Assembly: GCA_022606425.2 (NCBI GenBank)
Contig: JAHDVF020000875.1
Span: 1,240,001-1,304,000 of the forward strand
Direction: 5' to 3'
From: Lepidostoma basale
Lineage: Eukaryota > Arthropoda > Insecta > Trichoptera > Lepidostomatidae
Length of the DNA: 64,000 bases
Shown here piece by piece: positions 44,261 to 54,302 of the stretch; the stretch's first letter is position 1; each line of letters begins with the position of its first letter. The notes beneath the pieces are model-generated. The model was not told where the DNA came from, ran no database searches, and saw only the letters and a list, made by a program, of their open reading frames with translations. A program made the translations under genes and the position numbers.

Positions 44261-44400
44261 TGACAGTTGTTTCGATTACCTGACGATGCTAAATATCGTC
44301 AGGCCATACAATCGTGACAGTTTTCGTGACAAAATACGAGTATAATCAATTGTGACAGTAATAACAAAGTTTTTTTTATTTAAACAGTTAATAAGGTTGA
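44261..44400. repeat. palindromic hammerhead repeat (ACAGCTGT-like)
   Basis: CACAATTGATTATA..TTTTGTC arms face each other across CCTGACGATGCTAAATATCG TCAGG; on the minus strand the core reads CTGACGA..TCGAAACAACTGTC. Same build as 49090-49190. It is interrupted by the LINE B tail at 44142. Confidence 0.6.
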
Positions 44401-44715
44401 AATATCAAAGTGTTTCCGCCAAAACAATGGATTATCTTATCAATTATGTAACACAGCACTTTATTAAAATTAAAAAATTTCATGTTTTGGGTCACAGAAA
44501 CCCTTCATAAATTTAAAATGTTATTTATATTACACATGAAGAGAATGTCCGTTTTCAAGAAGTTTAAATGTATATATTTATATAAGTGTCATTACTTGCT
44601 TTGTTAGGGCAATATCTATTTATAATAATTGTTGAGTTAGATTTAATTTTCAATATTTTAATGTAGGTTTGGTTTAATATATGACCAAAGTTAAATTATA
44701 TGTATTATAAGTATT
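44401..44715. other. no gene; AT-rich, hammerhead relic
   Basis: 44475-44515 minus strand: TTATGAAGGGTTTCTGTGAC then CCAAAACATG, a decayed core. Confidence 0.4.
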
Positions 44716-44719
44716 TATG

Positions 44720-45150
44720 ATTGCACAATGGAGTTCTTATACCGACCCTTATGTATGTAAGCGAAGCATTAACTGACAAAAGAAGAATAAAAATAGAATA
44801 AATGCTGTAGAAATGAGATCTCTAATACGAATGAAAATATAAGAAGTGAATGCGGTGCAAATGATGGTGTTATGAACAAAATAATGAAAGGATCATTAAG
44901 ATGGTTTGGACACATGGAAAGAATGAATAAAAAAAGAGTGTTAAAAAAAAGCATACGTTTACGATCAAATAAATCAATCAATATTGAATGTCGGTCATGT
45001 CAGGAGTCAGAGAAATCGACGCGCGTGCATGACACGATTTATGAATGTTGAGGAAGCGAGAGAAATATATTAGGAAAGAAAAATGTGGCAATCTTTTATT
45101 TCTGCCTACCCCTTCGGGGAGACAACGAGATGGTTGGTTAGTTAGTTAAT
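44720..45150 (+). repeat. LINE family A 3' fragment
   Basis: LMYVSEALTDKRRIKIE-like, NENIRSECGANDGVMNKIMK, GSLRWFGHMERMNKKRV, then NVGHVRSQRNRRACMTRFM and GTTAGTTAGTTAA. An internal deletion removes GRPRKTWHD. Confidence 0.75.
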
Positions 45151-45237
45151 TCAGTTTAAGCATTTATTCAAAAAATATAATTATAAATATATCATCACTA
45201 ATGTAGAATTCAGTAATACAGATTTACATGTGAATTA

Positions 45238-45470
45238 ATGACGCCCCTTGTGGCAGAATAGCAACAGTTCTGACCGCCACACTGAAGGTTCCGAGTTCGA
45301 TTCCCAGCGGTGACAGAGAAAAATAATCATATTCCTATTGTTCTGGAAAAATTCACGTGATAATAAAAATGACCAGAAGATGGCAACGAGTTGCCAAAAC
45401 CGGTCGAATACACAAACATAAGCAGTGGAAATGAACTAAATATAAAGTGCATTTAAAAAAAAATAATAAT
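45238..45470 (+). repeat. SINE-like head joined to a hammerhead (H1)
   Basis: tRNA-like box A (TGGCAGAATAGCAACAG, ~45251) and box B (GAGTTCGATTCCC, ~45292), then 50 bp later CAGAAGA, GGCAAC/GTTGCC stem II, AAAACCGGTC (45383-45413) and the H1 tail with AGTGGAAATGAA. The hammerhead has U4 and G12 positions mutated. Confidence 0.5.
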
Positions 45471-45596
45471 TATATTTTCATTATATACTCGTACAATGAA
45501 ATTCTACAATGAAATTTCAAATAACAATATTAATAATTATTTTGAAAGACTATCTACCTTTTATAGGTCATTGGTATGAATAGCTAAGAATGTAAT

Positions 45597-45830
45597 TAAT
45601 ACGAATGAAAACGTCAGTTTTCTAGAAGTTTTGTTATATTTTATGGAAATGACATGTTTCGCCCTTCTAAGGCATTATAAAATATTAAATGATAAAATGC
45701 CTTAGAAGGGCCAAACATGTCATTCTCATTAAATATAAAAACTTCTAGAAAACTGGCGTTTTCATTCGTATTGATTATTTAATATGGAGTTTTACATCAT
45801 TGTTCAAGAAATGTATAGTATTTAGATTAT
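45597..45830. repeat. ACATGT hammerhead inverted dimer (H3), best copy
   Basis: Minus arm: GCCTTAGAAGGGCGAAACAT then GTCATTTCC at 45649-45678, then AACTTCTAGAAAACTGACG. Plus arm: the same blocks at 45690-45770. It ends in the conserved TTTAATATGGAGTTTTACATC ATTGTTCAAG. The arms are ~85% alike by eye. CTGATGA is decayed to TTATAA/TGATAA, GAAAC intact on the minus arm. Confidence 0.72.
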
Positions 45831-46077
45831 AATAACCTGTTGTATACATAAATGTGGAAAGCAAACTACGAAAGGAAACCACTACATAAAAAGGGCCAAT
45901 TGGGATCCCAAGAGTTACCGTGAAAGTGTTATACTTTACTGCGAACCAATTCACAGGATAGAAACTTATAAAAAATTGAATTAAAACATTATTAACTCCA
46001 TCGATGAGTATATTTTTCTCGACATTTTTTTAAGGTATTATTAAAAGTTTATCGTCTAATGAATGAATAATACCTTC
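45831..46077. other. no gene; host intron
   Basis: 46010-46075 has an H2 relic (TTTTTCTCGACATTTTTTTAAGG). Confidence 0.35.
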
Positions 46078-46240
46078 AAATCAAATCAAACATATCAGTT
46101 AATTTTCTCAAAAGATATTACAAATAATTTTTATAGTTTAAGCCATCTATTGAGAACAGGTAAAATATAATAAATATATAAAATACCAGGAACGCATGAG
46201 AGATGGTTCGACATTAGCAATACAAGATACTCTCACACAC
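46078..46240 (-). repeat. Jockey-like LINE (J) 3' UTR
   Basis: Minus strand: GAACCATCTCTCATGCGTTC, TGTTCTCAATAGATGGCTTAA, tail TTTGATTTGAAG. Only the UTR and last codons remain. Confidence 0.75.
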
Positions 46241-46800
46241 GTCGATCAAAATATTATAATTAGTGGAAATAACAGCATTTTTATTTATATTTAAATCATT
46301 ATTGAATTATTAATTAAATTAAATGAAACATATGAATAAAATATTAAAGTTCATTATATAAATATATACATAAACTTTCGTTAAGGACCGTATTGTGGGA
46401 TCGCCTGTAAACAGAGCTTTCGTGCAAAGGCGCGATATTTCTGGAGCTTTTCCGAGAAATAGGGCTTGATTTACACTGACCAATTGGATTAATAGTGTGT
46501 AGTTTGTTTGCTAAGCGATTTGGGCAACACGCGACTGGCCGGGCAGTCAATAGGCCAAGACTCGCCTCCTTGGCGAGGATGTTATGTTAGAAAAGCTCGA
46601 AAGCTCGAAAGCTCTATTCAACATTATACGCACAGAGCTTTACGTTGTTTGTAGAGTAACTAGTAAGATGTAATTTTCACGTCAGGTATATTGAAATTAT
46701 TAAAATTATATTGAACTAATATTTTAAATATTAATTTTTTCGAAAAATCGAATAAAAATTTGGTCATGTCATGTTTCCCCCCCCCCTTTCATGGACTTTT
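46241..46800. other. no gene; host intron
   Basis: Apparently unique. Contains a run of 11 C at about 46779-46789. Confidence 0.4.
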
Positions 46801-46802
46801 CG

Positions 46803-47080
46803 CATTCAACTAACTAACTAACCATCACGCCGTCTCCCCGAAAGGGTAGGCAGAAAGAATGGACTGTCACACTTTAGCTGATGCGGCACTCCATCCTTCT
46901 CTTTTCGCCCCGCGGGAGACGCAGTGTGATGGGTTGCGAACCTCATCGCCACCAATAGGCAACTCCCGCGCACACTTCGAAATTCTCATTCATACTGTTT
47001 ATATAAAACACAACATTCTTCCTTCATCCATATGTTTAATGTTTAATGTTTAATGTCCAAACCATCTTAGCTTTGAATGG
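46803..47080 (-). repeat. LINE family A terminus with internal foreign piece
   Basis: 46803-46875 is the A end (GTTA tail, PFGETA, VWQSIL on the minus strand). 47050-47072 is the FGH block. Between them lies ~170 bp of GC-richer unknown sequence (46876-46985). Confidence 0.55.
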
Positions 47081-47244
47081 GTGAAGAAATTAATGATGAA
47101 GAATTTTTTTAATGTCGATGAGTCTAAACATGCGTACATGACACGATATTTAAATGTTATAGGAAATTTAAAGGATATTTCACAGTTTTAACGCTTCAAA
47201 CTTTATTTTATAGTCAATTAATATTTAATTAAACACTTAACTAA

Positions 47245-47590
47245 AAAACGTCTGTTTCCTATACATTATGTTATATTTTATGTAAATGGCATGTTTCGCC
47301 TGGCATTATTAAATGTGCCTTTGACAGGCGAAACCTGTCATTCACGTAAAATATAACAAATGTTATATGTATTGTTTCGGCATTTACTTTGTGGTTAAAT
47401 TATAAATGAAACGCTTGTTTTTTACCTGTAGATGGGTTTGAAACCTTTATATGGAAGCATCTGTAGTTTCCCAAACTAGTCGTTTAAAATATAATTCTCT
47501 AGTGGTAAAAAACAAGTGTTTTATTTATAATTTAAATATAACACAACTTCGGGAAAAACGGACGTTATCATTCGTATTAATTATGTAATA
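47245..47590. repeat. hammerhead inverted dimer (H3) plus related palindrome
   Basis: 47285-47350: minus core GCCAGGCGAAACATGCCATT and plus core GTGCCTTTGACAGGCGAAACCTGTC, facing. 47390-47530 is a second palindrome: AAATTATAAATGAAACGCTTG mirrors AAGTGTTTTATTTATAATTT. Confidence 0.6.
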
Positions 47591-47839
47591 TAGTTTAATA
47601 TCACTGTTTAAGAAGTAAGTAAGAAGAAAAAAATATATCTATTAGAGGAGACAATGGGAAACAACTTCAGTAACATTTCCCAGGCGACCACTGTGATTTA
47701 AAATCACCGTGGAAAGAAATCATTGCCAACATCACGATGTACTTTTAAGGAAGATGCATCATTTGGGTTTCAGTGTCCCAATGCTGAATTTCTGTGCGTC
47801 ATACTTAAATTCCAAGAGTCAATTTGTTAGGATTAGTGA

Positions 47840-48120
47840 ATGAAACTCTAAAGAGATCTTCGCATTATCGGGTGTTCCGCAAGGATCGAACCTTGGACCG
47901 CTGTTTTTTACTATCCTAATAAATGACATTTAAGACTGCATTCGGCACGGCACCTGTCTGCTCTTTGCAGATGATTTAAAGTTTAAAGTTATCCCTGAGA
48001 TTCCGGTCTATTGATGACTGTATAAACTTGAAATCTGATGGCGACGAGATAGATAGCAAAGTGGTCGATGGAGAAAAAGTTAAGATTAAACATAATTATT
48101 TTATTCCCTAGTCGAACCGT
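47840..48120 (+). pseudogene. Jockey/CR1-group RT fragment
   Basis: Reads GVPQGSNLGPLFFTILINDI then a stop, LLFADDLKFK. These are RT motifs B and C (FADD intact) in the style of jockey/CR1 elements. It may belong to family J, whose other copies lack this part. Confidence 0.8.
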
Positions 48121-48880
48121 GGTATATTAATAAATTTATACATTTGGATACCGTTTTACTAACGCCATTTGGATTAAGGATTTGAATGAATTGTACGGCA
48201 GTTTAGCTTCACAAGAGGAGGGATAATATCCAGTTGTATGGTCGTAAATGGAAACTTGGGTATTAATTGGACTACGTGAACAAAAGAGGAAGGGACCTAC
48301 GCACTCCGAATACACCCACTCCTCTTTTCCACTCGGATAGCGTTGCGTAGGGCAAATACGAAAACAATTTTGGATCGAAGGCTTTCCAATTAATGATATT
48401 TGAATCCAGGCGACCTTTGGTAAGTACCCATCACACACATCAGAGAAATAGGATATTAAGATAATCAACTCTACTATCAATAATTACCGAGTCAAATAAC
48501 CGAATAGCTAACATACGTATATGTGAATTATGATATTTAATTTATTTCTATATTCGTCATAACTTTGTGTTGTGGATTCATTTCATATTAATAATAATAA
48601 TATGCTAACTTTTAAAGCGCTGTTTTTTGTGATGTAAACACCTCAAGGGCGCATTAAGATGTTTTAAATCTAAATTTGAACGCTGCATCTGATTGATATT
48701 CGCGATCGATTAGAAAGTATAATAAAACAAAATATGCAGGTTTTAAATTGGGTATGAAATATCAAAAAGATGGGTTTTCAGCTTAGATCTGATAGCTGTC
48801 ACATTATAATAAAATATTTGTCAAAATTGACCACAGTCATGAACATTTTGTTTAAATATTAATTTTGTAGTAACAAAAAC
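48121..48880. other. no gene; host intron
   Basis: A 114-codon minus frame (48136-48480) shows no recognised domain; no repeat identified. Confidence 0.35.
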
Positions 48881-48890
48881 TACCAAACCA

Positions 48891-48925
48891 CTGATGAAGG
48901 GTTTCGGTGGCCGAAACATTATTGT
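48891..48925 (+). ncRNA. hammerhead-like motif
   Basis: CTGATGA, A, GGG..CC-closed hairpin, GAAAC, ATTATTG. Core bases intact but stem II is weak and stem III is not palindromic. Confidence 0.55.
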
Positions 48926-49089
48926 ATTTTTTTTGTTAATGTTAGTGATGTATGCAAAGAAAAAAAAATTGTTAAATAATATTTAATACTAAAATATTTA
49001 AATAAATAATCTCTTTTAAATAGTCAATGGTTTTGGCCGAAACACCATGATACTTTAACATTATAAACTGTTAAATTAAAAAACTCTAA

Positions 49090-49190
49090 TGTATCACGAT
49101 TGTATTTTTATTATCGTAACACCTGATGATTTCAACCTAGGTTGACGAAACAGCTGTCGCGAAAAATATAAATACAATTGTGATACATAA
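49090..49190 (+). ncRNA. hammerhead in long palindromic arms (ACAGCTGT)
   Basis: Core 49123-49158: CTGATGA, TT, TCAACC/GGTTGA stem II, GAAAC, ACAGCTGT, C. Outer arms GTATCACGATTGTATTTTTA (49091-49110) and its inverse (49170-49187) form a long distal stem I with an internal loop, the layout of natural type I hammerheads. Confidence 0.72.
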
Positions 49191-49219
49191 AACAAAGTTT
49201 TTTAGTTTCACAGTTTACT

Positions 49220-49335
49220 CGTATAATCTCTTTTTTAGAAGTTTTATTATATTTTATAGAAATATCGTGTTTCCAAGTAATACGCATGAGAACGTATGTT
49301 TCCTAGAAGTTTTATTATATTTTAAGGAAATGATT
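49220..49335 (-). repeat. ACATGT hammerhead repeat arms (H3)
   Basis: Two partial minus arms with AAATATAATAAAACTTCT and CATTTCCTTAAAATATAATAA. Cores lost. Confidence 0.5.
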
Positions 49336-49339
49336 TTGC

Positions 49340-49735
49340 ATTATTCTTCTTCTTCTTAGTCGTTTTCCTCATGATTGAGGGTCGTGTCCGTCCTGTAAAC
49401 TATTGACCATGGCACGCCATGCGCTCCTGTCACCCGTCAGTCTCCAGGCTGCAGCTATTGAGAGACCAGTCAGCGCCCTGATTTGATCGGACCAGCGGCT
49501 TGGTGGTCGTCCTTGTGGTAGCTTTCCCTCTACTTGGTCATGATGATGACCTTTTGAAGGTTGTCCTGATTTCTTTGGACAGTACACCCAAAATACTTAA
49601 GCAATTTCAGAGACAACATCCGCGAAAGTCTTGCCCCGATATCCAGCTGGTCAATCGAATGGTTTGTTATTCTTGGCGTCCAACATATACGCAGTGTTTG
49701 CTACCAGTACCACATCTCGAAAGCATCAATTTTCG
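49340..49735 (-). repeat. LINE family D 3' end
   Basis: Minus strand: QGRPPSRWSDQIRALTGLS, AAAWRLTGDRSAWRAMVNSL, DGHDPQS-stop, AAGAAGAAG tail. It inserted in a hammerhead repeat arm. Confidence 0.78.
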
Positions 49736-49839
49736 CATTGCTAAGCCATTATAAAATTTTATAATTATCACATTTGATTATGCCAAAGCAAGGCCTTGTA
49801 TATAATTTCCACAAATTATAATAAAACTTACATAAAACA

Positions 49840-50235
49840 GACGCGTGGAACTTGAAAGTCAACTCAATGAGCAGACTGGAAACATAAATATGAAATGTGG
49901 CTCCATCGCCGAATGCTCAGAATTCTCCGGAGAGACATGGTTACCAATACCTGAGTTAACTATAATAAGTCCTGAGTTAACTATCAAGTTTCAGAAGATT
50001 TCACATCTGGGTCATATACTGCGTGGGGAGAAGTACCATCTTCTACAACTGATATTGGAGAGGAAAAGGCCCCGGTAGGAGACAAATGTCCTGGCTGTGA
50101 AACTTGAGGGAATGGACCGGCATTCAAAGCATGAAGGAGCTGTTCTGAGCGGTGCAGGACAAGGACAGGTTCGCCGAGGTGATCGCCAACGTTGGGGGGA
50201 CCCGATAGAGCACTTGAAGAAGAAGAGGAAGAACT
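49840..50235 (+). repeat. LINE family C C-terminus and tail
   Basis: Across frames: VNSMSRLET, a MWLHRRMLRI-like block, KFQKISHLGHILRGEKY, GRRQMSWL, NLREWTGIQSMKELF, DRFAEVIANVGGTR-stop and AAGAAG tail. The final block is shared with 17159-17513. Confidence 0.75.
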
Positions 50236-50690
50236 TTGTTTTTCCACATTTGATTTTATTTTTATAGACATGTTTCTAAGGTCACTTTTATCGTGGGGTA
50301 CACTTCATCATCTGGAGATGTTTATTTAATATGATATTATATAATTTTTATAAATAAAAGTACAAAGTCTATCAAACGAATTTTATAACACTATAAGGGT
50401 GCAGATTTTTTTCTGTATTGCTATCTTATTTTAGTGCTTTTGGGAAATTCAAAAGCCTTTTGATTAGGCGGTGATTGCAATGGGGTAAAAATCTTTCATC
50501 ACCCTTCTACCCAATATGGGATTACTCCTTGGACACATTCTTAGGAGTATTTTCAGTCTCCTTTAGGGATTTCCGGGAGTTCATTCTTCGTCTTATTTGA
50601 TAGGGGTTCTCGCGTAGGTACCAGGAAGCAAAAAAACGATTTGATACCTACTAGAAAAGATATTTAAAGATAAACTAGAAACTAATTCAA
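50236..50690. other. no gene; H2 relic at its start
   Basis: 50240-50325 minus: CCAGATGATGAAGTGTACCC then ACCTTAGAAACATGTC, a decayed H2 core. The rest is unrecognised. Confidence 0.4.
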
Positions 50691-50691
50691 C

Positions 50692-51150
50692 TTCACACCG
50701 TCTCCTTAAAGGATAAGGTCGAAAGAATGGACGGGCACAATGTTCTTGATATTTAAATATCACAGTAATTAACAAAAGATCGCAGTAAAGAGTATCGAAT
50801 GGAAATATAAGAAGTGAATGCGGTGCAAATGATGGTGTCATGAACAAAATAATGAAAGGATCATTAGAATAGTTTGGACATACGGAAAGAATAAATGAAG
50901 AATGAATGGTAAAAAAATTATATGTTAATGATGTAAATTGAATCAGAAATAGAGGAAGACCGAGGAAAACGTGGCACGATCAAATAAATCAAATATTGAA
51001 CGACGGCCATGTGAGGAGTCAGAGAAATCGACGCGCGTGCATTACACGATGTATGAATGTTGAGGAAGCGAGAGAAATATGTCAGGAAAGAAAGGTGTGG
51101 CAGTCCATTCTTTGTGCCTACCCCTTCGGGGAGACGGCGTGATGGTTAGT
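50692..51150 (+). repeat. LINE family A, two opposed pieces
   Basis: 50692-50745 is a minus-strand A end (VHSFD..PLRRR). 50795-51150 is a plus copy: NGNIRSECGANDGVMNKIMK, RGRPRKTWHDQINQILN, RNRRACITRCMNVEEAREIC, PFGETA-stop, GTTAGTTAG. Confidence 0.75.
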
Positions 51151-51304
51151 TAGTTAGTAATTAACAAATTATATGTTTATAAATTGTTTCTTGAATAATG
51201 ACGTAAAACTCAAAATTAAATAAATAATACGAATTAAAACGTTTAAAACGTCTGTTTTCTAGGAGTTTGACATTTATTAAAACACCATCATGTGCACTTT
51301 TGAA

Positions 51305-51565
51305 TGAATGTGGAGGAAGCTAGAGAGGTATATCAGGATAGAGTAGTGTGGCGGTCCATTCTCCCTGCCTATTCCTGCGGAAAAACGGCGTGATGGTTTG
51401 TTTTTTTGTTTGCGGCCATGTTCGAAGTAGGAATAATCGACGAGCATACATGTCACGATGTGTGAATGTAGAAGATGCGCGAATATTGTCAGGATAAAAC
51501 AGTGTGGGATTCATTCTCTCTGCCTCGACGGCTTGAAACGGCGTGATGGTTAGTAAGTTAGTTAG
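51305..51565 (+). repeat. two short LINE family A termini in a row
   Basis: 51305-51400: MNVEEARE(V)YQDRVVWRSI, LPAYSCGKTA-stop, TTTGTTTTTTTG tail. 51412-51560: the same end from another subfamily, with GTTAGTAAGTTAG tail. Confidence 0.65.
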
Positions 51566-51890
51566 TTTAATCGAAAACGATTGTAATGTATATCACAGTA
51601 TGTGAACCAATGTCTTAATAAATGTTCCGTTCCACTATAAGGCAAGAAAATTCAAGCACGTACAGTTAGCAAGGAATTCCACATAGAAATGCTCTCCGCA
51701 GGCGCTATTGATTGTCTGAATACAAACAAACCAAAACACCGCATGGAATTTACTACAATATTGCACTCATAAACATTTTTCCTTCCTTGGAGGTGATGTC
51801 TATTGGAAATCCCGCTTGCACTATTCTTCGAACAAAGGTATTCGATAAAACAAATGCCGGGATATACCTACTATATACTGAAAAATATCT
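51566..51890. other. no gene; host intron
   Basis: A 61-codon frame at 51712-51897 has no recognised domain. Confidence 0.35.
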
Positions 51891-51894
51891 GACG

Positions 51895-51985
51895 TAGTTA
51901 TGGGTTCAAGTCTGGACAAGACCGGATTCCTTCTTAATTATAACGAGCTATTTCTTTTATAAATACTAATACCATTGATTGATTC
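51895..51985 (+). repeat. SINE-2, 5' truncated
   Basis: Box B region TGGGTTCAAGTCTGGACAAG, then GATTCCTTCTTAATTATAAC and CCATTGATTGATTCTTGG. Aligns with 52765-52890. Confidence 0.6.
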
Positions 51986-52019
51986 TTGGTCTTTTAATAT
52001 TGAATTTATTGAAATGAGA

Positions 52020-52262
52020 ACTAATTAATGGTTAATAAAGTATACGTTAATGATGTAAATGGGGTACGCATTCAAGGCAGACCGAGGAAAACATGGCATG
52101 ACCAAATTAATCAAAATTTAAAGGTTGGTCATGTTAGAAGTCGGAAGAATCGACGTGCGTGTATGACTCGTTGTATGAACGTGGAGTAAGCTTGCCAGGA
52201 TAGAGTTGGGTGGCGGTCCATTCTCTCTGCCTACCCCTGCGGGGAAACGGCGTGATGGTTTG
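52020..52262 (+). repeat. LINE family A 3' end (TTTG subfamily)
   Basis: VNKVYVNDVNGVRIQGRPRK, TWHDQINQ, KNRRACMTRCMN-like, SAYPCGETA-stop, TTTGTTTTGTG tail. Closest to 42444-43249. Confidence 0.75.
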
Positions 52263-52309
52263 TTTTGTGTTTTTTTTAAATTTATTGAAAGTAATGGCAT
52301 TAACACTGT

Positions 52310-52500
52310 TGAATTTCAATGTAATACACTATGGAATTGAAAAAGAACGCTGTTTATTTCCCACTTAAATATTTAATATCACGAAAATGTTTCGGAGAAG
52401 ACCTCCATCTTCAGGTGTAAATATATCACCAAAAACTAAACAAAAGAAGACTTATTAAAACGCATTTAAAAATCGATACAATACAAACGATCAATGCATT
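52310..52500 (-). repeat. hammerhead repeat with intact core (52383-52414)
   Basis: Minus strand: CTGAAGA, T, GGAG-GTCTT-CTCC stem II, GAAAC, ATTTTC. All invariant core bases are present; stem III is not palindromic. A related relic lies at 1655-1860. Confidence 0.62.
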
Positions 52501-52734
52501 TGAATTTAAATAAAATACCTGGACTAATTGCTGAAGAACGTAAAATTTTTTTTAACAAGAATAATCATAATAATTATATAATTATTATCGTTATCATCAT
52601 AATTATCAGTGACGATATAAAATAATTAATTAATTTGCATTGAAAATATTATTGGCAATGGGAGCTTGAAAAACTAAAAGTAGAAAGGGTATTTAAAGAG
52701 AAAGGAGTAAATTGAGAAATCTAATTATAAATCG

Positions 52735-52890
52735 GGTGGTGGTCTAGGAGATAGAACGCTTGGCTCCTGATCCAGGCGACATGGGTTCGAGCCTGGACAC
52801 GACCCGATTCCTTCATCATGATAATGAGCTATTATCTGCTCATATTAAATAGTGTAAAATAAATTCTAACACCATTGATAAAAATCCTTG
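52735..52890 (+). repeat. SINE-2, full head
   Basis: Box A TGGTCTAGGAGATAGAACGC (52739-52758), box B GGGTTCGAGCC (52783-52793), then the shared ACACGACCCGATTCCTTC body and CCATTGATAAAAATCCTTGG end. tRNA-derived. Confidence 0.75.
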
Positions 52891-53400
52891 GGGTTAGTCT
52901 TTAAAAAAAATATATGTTTTCTCCCAATTGCACCGACTTCAGGATTTCTAAAGATTTTTGTTTGTTTAATTTACTGTTATTGTTAATTGTGTGTAGAAAT
53001 GTTCTGTCTTTTCTGTCAAAACTATGATAAGATTAAATTGATGACATTTTTTTCATTGAGTATCATAACGTTTAATAAAAAATATATATATTTTATACGT
53101 ATGTCTCCGATTTCGTATCTCGCTGAATAGCGATCATTAGTTCAAAACAATAAATCAAGCAATTTCACCCAAACAGATGAACACATTCTAAGTGGCTGAT
53201 TACGAGAGAACTCACCCCTTGATGAAATATTAATTTGCACGATTAAAACACACACCAGCGCACAAAACATTTCGAAATTAATTTTAACCCCAATTACAAA
53301 CGACGGGTTGGTGTTCTAATAGCGTTATCAAAAATTCATCAAATTAGGACTTTTCCACACTAGCCACTCTCGTTAAGTGGTAACTGCTGTTTTTTTTTAA
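52891..53400. other. no gene; host intron
   Basis: No recognised element. Confidence 0.35.
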
Positions 53401-53406
53401 TATCAG

Positions 53407-53650
53407 GTGTTTCAGAAAGTTCGCAATAGATGGATTCCGTATAGAAATAACGCCTCGTCTTTCGAGTCAATCCATGCACCGATCTTATTTTTGACATCTG
53501 CATACGAATGGAAGTGCTGCTCTTCTAAGGCATGCGTCATGGATCTGAACAAGTGGTAGTCCGATGGTGCCACGTCTGGTGAATAAGGCGGGTGCAGTAG
53601 GATCTCCCAACCCACATTCTGTACGTAGTTTTTGACTCCGATTTCGATGT
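53407..53650 (-). pseudogene. mariner transposase C-terminal fragment, Mos1-like
   Basis: Minus strand: VGWEILLHPPYSPDVAPSDY (third catalytic Asp), HLFRSMTHALEEQHFHSYAD, VKNKIGAWIDSKDE, then stop. The element end near 53407 reads TCAGGTGTTTCAGAAAGTTC outward. A mauritiana-type element but a different lineage from 13461-14748. Confidence 0.85.
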
Positions 53651-54050
53651 GAGATCTGAAGACAGGTAGGAAGAATGCTCAGGCTTATAAAAAAAAATGA
53701 CCGCACTGAGGAATGCAAAAAAGAAACCAAAGCCAAAAGGGTCTCCAGGCCACATTTAGTATAACTAATTTTCCTTTCTACTCTTTGTTATAATCTCACA
53801 AAACCAAACGGTCTAGTGTCCAGAGGGACGTCCAACTTCACGGAATTTTCTCGGTTTCCACTCCAGAACCCATGTCCCCGTTCTCCGACTAATATGGCCT
53901 ATCGCCAGCCTACCGCCACTTAAGCCCACCTTTCCTCGGAGCCACCCCAGTCACCATGGTTTGTCGTCAAATAAACAATTTTTTTATTCTGTTCATCAAG
54001 ATTTTTCCATGCATGGCTCTTTCTATGAATCAGATCAAATCAAATCAGTT
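53651..54050. other. no gene; host intron
   Basis: 53820-53960 is less AT-rich; no domain seen. Confidence 0.35.
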
Positions 54051-54059
54051 GAACATTTT

Positions 54060-54300
54060 GAATGTATACAAATACTTGAAGGATTTTATACAGACGAGAT
54101 TTTACCCATTGCGGATAAATCCAAAACAAACCAAAAATCTGTCAGACATGGTGGTCGTAATAAGGGCGGAATGGGGAATGTTGTTAATATAAAGCGATCG
54201 CTTAACCCAACCAATGACAGGTCATAAGTCCTGTAAGCGCCTCGACCACCATATTCTGTTCCCAGAAACCAATTTACATCTCTATTGAGATACATTGATC
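54060..54300. repeat. repeat family R, junction of opposed units
   Basis: 54060-54120 is the plus-oriented tail (TTTTACCCATTGCGGATAAA). 54150-54297 is the inverted head (AAGCGATCGCTTAACC.., CAATTTACATCTC, TTGAGATACA). Confidence 0.6.
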
Positions 54301-54302
54301 CT

